This document shows, piece by piece, positions 58,972 through 64,000 of a stretch of 64,000 nucleotides of DNA; within the stretch, counting starts at the first letter, position 1; each line of letters starts with the position of its first letter. The DNA is taken from NCBI RefSeq assembly GCF_001598215.1, contig NZ_BCXJ01000001.1, positions 186,001 to 250,000 of the forward strand. Reading direction: 5' to 3'. This stretch comes from Shouchella clausii (lineage in GTDB: Bacteria > Bacillota > Bacilli > Bacillales > Bacillaceae_D). Below the pieces are notes generated by a model. That model was not told the DNA's origin, did no database searches, and saw only the letters and a program-made list of their open reading frames with translations. A program made the translations under genes and the position numbers.

Positions 58972-59796
58972 ATGATCATGCTCTCGTCAGAGCAAAAAAA
59001 AGCGATCCAAAGCCTTCAGGAAAAAGTTGAACAAGCTGACGGCATTAAGCTTAAATTAAACTGGGATCTTTTAGAAGGCGAGCGTTCCCTAAACGGCACG
59101 GAAGACTATTTTCATTATAATGAAAAAGGAGAGCTGCTTGGTTATTTAGCAGTTTATTTCTTTGGCAATAAAATGGAATGCTGCGGAATGGTCGATCCGG
59201 CTGCAAGAAGGCGCGGCATAGGCCGATTGCTCCTTGATCAAGCCGCCTCTGACTGGCAAGGAAAAACGAAACAATTCCTATTAAATAGCCCGACTGATTC
59301 AGAAAGCGGTATCGCGTTTATGAGGGCAGTTGGAGGAAAGTACGCGTTTACTGAAAAGCAGCTCGTATGCCGAGAGGTTCCTATTCCTTACACAAAAAAA
59401 GGAATTCGCATCCGGCCAGCAGTATCAAACGATGAAGAACTGATTTATGAACTTGATGCAGAAGGGTTCCAAATGACAAAAGACGAAGCAAAGGCGCTTC
59501 ATCATAACAATCCTACATGGGCTACATATATGATTGAAGAAGACAACCACCCAGTTGGCAAGCTCAGCATTAGCCGCCAAGATAAGGAAAGTTGGATATA
59601 TGCCTTTGTTTTAACAAAAGAGAAGCGGGGACAAGGCATAGGCCGTGCGGCTCTGACTGATATTGTTCATCGTGAAGTCACGAATGGCAAAACGGTGTGG
59701 TTGGATGTCGTTTGTACCAACGAAGCGGCTCTAACTTTGTATCATACATGCGGATTTACTGAGGTCGGTTCTCAAACATACTATACATTAGAATAA
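58972..59796 (+). CDS. Tandem GNAT acetyltransferase
   Basis: A 274-residue protein with two GNAT folds. The first has MVDPAARRRGIGRLLLDQA (about 80-98) and the second FVLTKEKRGQGIGRAALTDI (about 205-224), both with the R-G-x-G-I-G acetyl-CoA loop. ATG 58972 follows AAGGCGGTG; ATG 58978 is a close alternative. An extended -10 (TGTTATACT, 58945-58953) lies just upstream, giving a very short leader. The substrate is unknown. Double GNAT proteins often act on small metabolites or antibiotics. Confidence 0.8.
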   Translation: MIMLSSEQKKAIQSLQEKVEQADGIKLKLNWDLLEGERSLNGTEDYFHYNEKGELLGYLAVYFFGNKMECCGMVDPAARRRGIGRLLLDQAASDWQGKTKQFLLNSPTDSESGIAFMRAVGGKYAFTEKQLVCREVPIPYTKKGIRIRPAVSNDEELIYELDAEGFQMTKDEAKALHHNNPTWATYMIEEDNHPVGKLSISRQDKESWIYAFVLTKEKRGQGIGRAALTDIVHREVTNGKTVWLDVVCTNEAALTLYHTCGFTEVGSQTYYTLE

Positions 59797-59840
59797 GATT
59801 GGCACGACTGCTCGTAGCTGCGAGTGTTTGTCAATCACCT

Positions 59841-59958
59841 CACTCAGACTTGTCAGACGAGGAATGTGGGCGAAGGAAGAAGCGAATAGAACGTGGTTTC
59901 ATGCGCATATGACTGAGACAAACGACGACGTATGCGAGCGTTTGCCTACAGTCTGAGC
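59841..59958 (+). repeat. Dispersed intergenic repeat, copy B
   Basis: About 118 bases with terminal inverted CTCAGACT (59843-59850) and AGTCTGAG (59950-59957). Inside are GAATAGAACG (59884-59893), CTGAGACAAACGACGACG (59913-59930) and GCGAGCGTTT, shared with copy A at 50650. It sits directly before the terminator of the GNAT gene. Confidence 0.6.
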
Positions 59959-59982
59959 TGCACAAACGTGCAGCTCCTTTTT
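59955..59982 (+). terminator. Terminator after the tandem GNAT gene
   Basis: A 9-bp stem (GAGCTGCAC with GTGCAGCTC) is followed by CTTTTTC; it borders the stop codon of pbpG on the other strand. Confidence 0.8.
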
Positions 59983-59983
59983 C

Positions 59984-62110
59984 TTATTCGGTGACGGGAC
60001 TCTCTTCGCCTTCATCAAGAATCGTTGGTCCAGAGGGGTCACTTGGATCACCGTCTTCAATGCTAAACCATTTAAAAAACCGTTTAAAAAAGCCTGGGTC
60101 TTTCGTTTCTGGTTCTTCTTGTAAGTCTTCGGCTGCCTCTGGCTCAGCGCAAGTATTCACAGGGGCAGTTCCTGCTAAAAAGTAAGTCTTGCGGCCATTA
60201 GGACAGGCATCGCTCGTTAGCAACCCAGTATGAGGGTCAATGTCAACGGCTTCTACCCCTGGCGGCTCTTTAAACGGAAGCTTCAGTTCATTTGCCATCG
60301 CTGCTTCCATAAAGTCAGCCCAAATCCGTTTCGAGATTTGCCCTTCAACCGATTGGTTGATGTCTTTGTCTTTATCAAAACCAACCCACACAACAGTGAC
60401 AAGCTGTGGTGTATAGCCAACCATCCAGCTGTCCCGGGGCGTTGATCCAGATTTTCCGGCTGTCGGGTGTGTAAGCTGTGCGGCCACGCTTGCACCGGTG
60501 ACCGATGTGTAGCTGTTTAGCGCCGGTTCAAATACGCCGCGCAACATATCGGTCAGTACAAAGGCGGTATCTTCACGGAGGACTTGGCGGACAGGCGGCT
60601 TTTGTTCATAGACTTTGTTTCCCTCGCCGTCGCGCACTTGGCGTATAAAAACCGGTTCTCGTTGTTTGCCTCCGTCGGCTAAAGCTGCGTAAGCATTGGC
60701 CATATCGAGGACGGTGACAGGCTGTGCCCCTAAAGCAAGAGAAGGGCGGTTTTCAAATGTGCCAAGCCCCAGTTTTTCAGAGACATTTACTAGTTCGTCT
60801 GTGCCAATAGACAGATGCGTTTTCATCGCATAAATATTGTCCGAGTAGGCGATCGCCTCAAGCATTGTAATAAAATCATTGGCGTAAATGTCGTTGTAGT
60901 TACTCGGGGCGTAGTCTTCTCGCCCGTCATCATATGAAAATGATGTCGCTTCACTTAAAAACGTCGATACGGGCGTAAAGCCGTTCTCGAGTGCAGCGTA
61001 ATACAAAAATGGTTTAATGGTCGACCCGGGATTACGCATTGCTTGTGTCGCGCGGTTATAGGAACTTTCATTATAATCTGTGCCGCCGACAAGCGCTTTT
61101 ACTTCCCCATTGCGTGGATCCATGGCAATTAGGGCAACTTGCAGCCCATTGTCAGGCATATGCTTTTCCACCAAATCTTCCGCCTGTTGTTGCAAGGCGG
61201 GGTCAAGTGTTGTTTCAATGATCATTCCACCTGTATCAACCGTAGCTTCGTCCATTTGTGCTTCATTTTGTAGCAGCGCCTTGACATGGTCTTGAAAATA
61301 AGGCGCGATTTCTTCTTCCTCTTTATCCGTTTCGTTTGCAAAAACAAGTTTTTCCGCTTTTGCTTTGTCTGCTTCTGCCTCCTCAATCATGCCTTCCGCA
61401 ACCATGCTATCCAAAATTAGCTCTTGCCTGCTTTTCGCTTTTTCTAGATCATTCAGTGGCGAATAGTAGCTCGGGCCTTTTGGAATGCCTGCAAGCATTG
61501 CCGCTTCTGCTAGTGACACGTCTTTTGCCGATTTCGCAAAGAAATGCTGAGCTGCCGCTTCAACTCCATAGGCGCCGTGCCCATAATAGACGGTGTTTAA
61601 GTAACCAGCTAAAATCTCGTCTTTTGAAAAGTTCATTTCCAAACGGAGCGCGTATAGTAGCTCATTCCATTTCCGCATATAGGTTTTTTCATGGCTCAAA
61701 TAAAGGTTACGTGCGTATTGTTGCGTAATGGTGCTGGCCCCTTGTGCTTTTGAGCCTGATTGCAAATTGGCAAGAAGCGCTCCGCCGATTCGTTTGATAT
61801 CAAAGCCGTAATGGGAGTAAAACTTACGGTCTTCAATCGCGATCGTTGCTTGCAGCAAATAAGGTGACATTTCTGTCAGAGGGAGAGAAAAGCGGTTTTG
61901 ACCGGCTTCTTCTTTTCCCATAACCGTTCCGTCTGCTGCTAAAAACTGTGTCGTTTGCACGGCGTCAATTGGCGGTGGGCCTTGCATGCGCGTATAAGAT
62001 AACAAAAGAATAATGCCTAATGCGATGACGATAAGAGAAAGCAACAAAAGGCGCCAAATAAGCCTAATTTTCCGAAAGCGCTTCCGCTGTTTGCGCGTAA
62101 CTGTCTGCAT
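59984..62110 (-). CDS. pbpG: Class A penicillin-binding protein PbpG (PBP2d)
   Basis: A bifunctional peptidoglycan synthase of 708 residues. A cytoplasmic Lys/Arg-rich start and one membrane anchor (about 18-40) precede the GT51 glycosyltransferase (EDRKFYSHYGFD, ASTITQQYARNLYL). The transpeptidase carries SxxK (PGSTIKPF), SxN (YSDN) and KSG (AGKSGSTPRDSWMVGYT). A 50-residue acidic Pro/Glu/Asp tail ends the protein. In B. subtilis pbpG is made in the forespore and supports engulfment; no SigF promoter was clear here. It is divergent from speE, as the order ywhD-pbpG-speE-speB suggests. AAAGGATG lies before the ATG. Confidence 0.9.
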   Translation of the reverse strand: MQTVTRKQRKRFRKIRLIWRLLLLSLIVIALGIILLLSYTRMQGPPPIDAVQTTQFLAADGTVMGKEEAGQNRFSLPLTEMSPYLLQATIAIEDRKFYSHYGFDIKRIGGALLANLQSGSKAQGASTITQQYARNLYLSHEKTYMRKWNELLYALRLEMNFSKDEILAGYLNTVYYGHGAYGVEAAAQHFFAKSAKDVSLAEAAMLAGIPKGPSYYSPLNDLEKAKSRQELILDSMVAEGMIEEAEADKAKAEKLVFANETDKEEEEIAPYFQDHVKALLQNEAQMDEATVDTGGMIIETTLDPALQQQAEDLVEKHMPDNGLQVALIAMDPRNGEVKALVGGTDYNESSYNRATQAMRNPGSTIKPFLYYAALENGFTPVSTFLSEATSFSYDDGREDYAPSNYNDIYANDFITMLEAIAYSDNIYAMKTHLSIGTDELVNVSEKLGLGTFENRPSLALGAQPVTVLDMANAYAALADGGKQREPVFIRQVRDGEGNKVYEQKPPVRQVLREDTAFVLTDMLRGVFEPALNSYTSVTGASVAAQLTHPTAGKSGSTPRDSWMVGYTPQLVTVVWVGFDKDKDINQSVEGQISKRIWADFMEAAMANELKLPFKEPPGVEAVDIDPHTGLLTSDACPNGRKTYFLAGTAPVNTCAEPEAAEDLQEEPETKDPGFFKRFFKWFSIEDGDPSDPSGPTILDEGEESPVTE

Positions 62111-62187
62111 GACTTTTCATCCTTTCCCCAGCAACCTGTTTGGTATACAGTTTGGGAAAAAAGCGTTTTTTTTAAACCTTGTTGTCT

Positions 62188-62215
62188 TTGCAATTCGTAG
62201 CGCATCCGCTATACT
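62188..62215 (+). promoter_or_regulatory. SigA-type promoter of speE-speB
   Basis: TTGCAA (62188-62193), 16 bases and TATACT (62210-62215). Transcription would start near 62222, about 50 bases before speE. Confidence 0.65.
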
Positions 62216-62270
62216 TGCTTTGGGCGTAAGGAAAAATCATATGCCTAGCGAGATATGAGAGGTGACAAGC

Positions 62271-63098
62271 ATGGAGTTTTGGTTTACAGAAAAACAGACA
62301 GAACGATTTGGCATTACGATGAAGATAAAACGGACGCTTCACACGGAGAAGACGGACTTCCAACAGCTTGATATTGTTGAAACAGAAGAGTTTGGCAACA
62401 TGTTGCTTCTTGACGGCATGGTAATGACGACAGAAAAGGACGAATTTGTTTACCATGAAATGGTGACACATGTCCCTCTGTTCACCCATCCGAATCCAAA
62501 GCATGTCCTAGTAGTAGGTGGCGGCGATGGCGGCGCCATCCGAGAAGTTCTTAAGCATCCTTCCGTTGAAAAAGCGACGTTGGTCGATATTGACGGAAAG
62601 GTCATTGAATACGCGAAAACCTACTTGCCGACAATTGCATGTGCTTTAGATGATGAACGCGTGGACGTAAAAGTCGCTGACGGGTTTATGCATATCGCTA
62701 AATCGTCAAATGAGTATGACGTGATTATGGTCGATTCGACGGAGCCTGTCGGGCCTGCTGCTAAACTGTTTGAGCGTGGATTTTATGAAGGGATTTCTAA
62801 AGCGCTGAAAGAAGATGGCATTTTTGTTGCGCAAACGGATAACCCATGGTTCCATCAAGAACTAGTGTCTCATGTGTATAGAGATGTAAAAGAGATCTTT
62901 CCGATTACCCGTTTGTACACCGCTAATATTCCAACTTATCCAAGTGGCATGTGGACGTTTACAATCGGTTCTAAAAAACACGATCCCCTTGCTGTAGAAA
63001 CGGCGCGCTTTCATGATGTTCAAACGAAATATTATACACCAGACATCCATCGTGCCGCGTTTGTGCTGCCAAAATTTGTCCAGGACTTGCTCAAATAG
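62271..63098 (+). CDS. speE: Spermidine synthase
   Basis: Transfers an aminopropyl group from decarboxylated SAM to putrescine. 275 residues, about the length of B. subtilis SpeE. The N-terminal strand domain starts [19 protein letters not shown]. The cofactor site is [18 protein letters not shown] (about 80-97), and the catalytic Asp is in [15 protein letters not shown]. The ATG at 62271 is preferred to GTG 62262 because the latter lies inside the GAGAGGTG ribosome-binding site. speB follows after 11 bases. Confidence 0.95.
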   Translation: MEFWFTEKQTERFGITMKIKRTLHTEKTDFQQLDIVETEEFGNMLLLDGMVMTTEKDEFVYHEMVTHVPLFTHPNPKHVLVVGGGDGGAIREVLKHPSVEKATLVDIDGKVIEYAKTYLPTIACALDDERVDVKVADGFMHIAKSSNEYDVIMVDSTEPVGPAAKLFERGFYEGISKALKEDGIFVAQTDNPWFHQELVSHVYRDVKEIFPITRLYTANIPTYPSGMWTFTIGSKKHDPLAVETARFHDVQTKYYTPDIHRAAFVLPKFVQDLLK

Positions 63099-63109
63099 GA
63101 GGCTTTTAC

Positions 63110-63988
63110 ATGCGATTTGACGAAGCATATTCAGGCAAGGTGTTTATTATGAGCCGTGCCAGTTATGAAGAGGCAGATGCAGTCATCTACGGCATGCCGA
63201 TGGACTGGACCGTTTCCTTTCGTCCAGGTTCCCGTTTTGGCCCGGCGCGAATCCGCGAAGCTTCATTAGGGCTTGAAGAATATAGCCCCTATGCCGACAA
63301 GCACTTGGAAGAAGTTAACTATTTTGATGCAGGCGACATTCCTTTGCCATTTGGCAATGCAGCCCGAAGTCTAGACATTGTTGAGGAATACGTTGATTCA
63401 CTCTTAGCAGACGGCAAGTTTCCACTCGGCCTTGGTGGCGAACATTTGCTGTCATGGCCGATTTTTAAAGCGATGTACCGGAAATATCCCGACTTAGCGA
63501 TCATCCATATTGATGCTCATGCTGACTTGCGTGAACAATATGAAGGCGAGGCGCTGTCCCATTCTACGCCAATCCGCAAAGCGTGCGAACTGATTGGAGC
63601 TGAGAATGTCTATTCATTTGGCATCCGTTCAGGCATGCGCGAGGAATTTGCTTACGCAAAGAAAGCAGGCATGCATCTCTACAAATTTGACGTGGCCGAG
63701 CCGCTAAAAAACGTGTTGCCACATCTATCAGGACGGCCAGTTTATATTACGATTGATATTGACGTATTGGATCCGGCACACGCGCCTGGCACAGGCACGG
63801 CTGAAGCTGGTGGGATTACGTCAAAAGAACTGCTCGAAGCGCAAATGCTGCTATCCCAAGCGGATATTCAAATTGTAGGCGCTGATCTTGTGGAAGTGGC
63901 ACCAGCCTATGATCCGACTGAGCAAACAGCCATTGCTGCCAGCAAGTTTGTGCGTGAGATGCTTCTTGGGTGGGTGCATAAAAAGTAA
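63110..63988 (+). CDS. speB: Agmatinase
   Basis: A ureohydrolase of 292 residues that splits agmatine into putrescine and urea, feeding SpeE. The manganese ligands are in GGEHLLSW, IIHIDAHADLREQYEG and TIDIDVLDPAHAPGTG, followed by EAGG and the Glu of LVEVAPAYD. Arginase is excluded by the agmatinase-type N-terminus (YGMPMDWTVSFRPGSRFGPARIREAS) and by the neighbouring speE. AGGAGGC lies before the ATG. The stop codon is at the window end, and no terminator is visible within it. Confidence 0.94.
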   Translation: MRFDEAYSGKVFIMSRASYEEADAVIYGMPMDWTVSFRPGSRFGPARIREASLGLEEYSPYADKHLEEVNYFDAGDIPLPFGNAARSLDIVEEYVDSLLADGKFPLGLGGEHLLSWPIFKAMYRKYPDLAIIHIDAHADLREQYEGEALSHSTPIRKACELIGAENVYSFGIRSGMREEFAYAKKAGMHLYKFDVAEPLKNVLPHLSGRPVYITIDIDVLDPAHAPGTGTAEAGGITSKELLEAQMLLSQADIQIVGADLVEVAPAYDPTEQTAIAASKFVREMLLGWVHKK

Positions 63989-64000
63989 AGAAACAGGGGG

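Overview
The window is a chromosomal stretch from a spore-forming, low-to-mid GC Firmicute of the alkaliphilic Bacillaceae, most likely Shouchella (Bacillus) clausii or a near relative. This is inferred from B. subtilis-like gene content and order (ung, ywdI, ywdK, gerQ, cwlJ; hemQ, pta, lipL, ywfO, ywgA; ywhB, ywhD, pbpG, speE, speB), from sporulation genes, from strong GGAGG ribosome-binding sites with many TTG/GTG starts, and from SigW, PhoP, GlnR/TnrA and MocR type control sites. No rRNA, tRNA, CRISPR array, insertion sequence, transposase or phage gene was seen.

Layout. 1-2.4 kb: end of a Mn/Zn ABC transporter operon (ATPase cut by the window edge, two permeases). 2.4-10 kb: small stress and membrane genes, an RlmI-like rRNA methyltransferase, topB, a secreted alkaline phosphatase behind a PhoP-box array, and a second methionine aminopeptidase. 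10-17 kb: a SigW-type yuaF-floT operon, a Rieske oxidoreductase (YhfW), a bdbC/thioredoxin redox pair, and cshA with a structured leader. 17-20 kb: an acetyltransferase, a DUF4064 protein behind an ECF-type promoter, and glnA with a GlnR/TnrA box but no glnR beside it. 20.2-26.1 kb: an AT-rich accessory cluster (desaturase, Cys/Met-type PLP lyase, stand-alone B3/B4 domain protein, MocR regulator, azlCD) tied together by matching 20-bp-spaced operators. 26.1-32 kb: hutH behind a promoter plus conditional-looking terminator, pdxK, a YjiH-type membrane protein, ung and an AbrB-family membrane protein. 32-38 kb: amtB with a TnrA box, followed by a GlnD-like nucleotidyltransferase and a DnaQ-like exonuclease, then ywdI and putP. 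38-45 kb: ywdK, germination genes gerQ/cwlJ, a GntR-ABC operon, and yidC2 behind a 93-codon membrane leader ORF. 45-53 kb: hemQ, a crotonase, pta, lipL, a dicarboxylate/glutamate symporter, ywfO, ywgA. 53-64 kb: a CotF-like coat protein, ywhB, a class D sortase with its acidic surface substrate, ywhD, pepF, a double GNAT protein, pbpG, speE and speB (agmatine to putrescine to spermidine).

The most interesting signal is at 44105-44412. A small ORF with one N-terminal membrane segment and a late acidic Asp triplet sits directly upstream of yidC2, and its last codons can pair with the yidC2 ribosome-binding site. This is the architecture of the B. subtilis MifM-YidC2 arrest-peptide sensor, but the ORF shows no convincing MifM sequence similarity. 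Second are the MocR-linked island, the hutH attenuator without hutP, and the ammonium transporter-nucleotidyltransferase-exonuclease operon.
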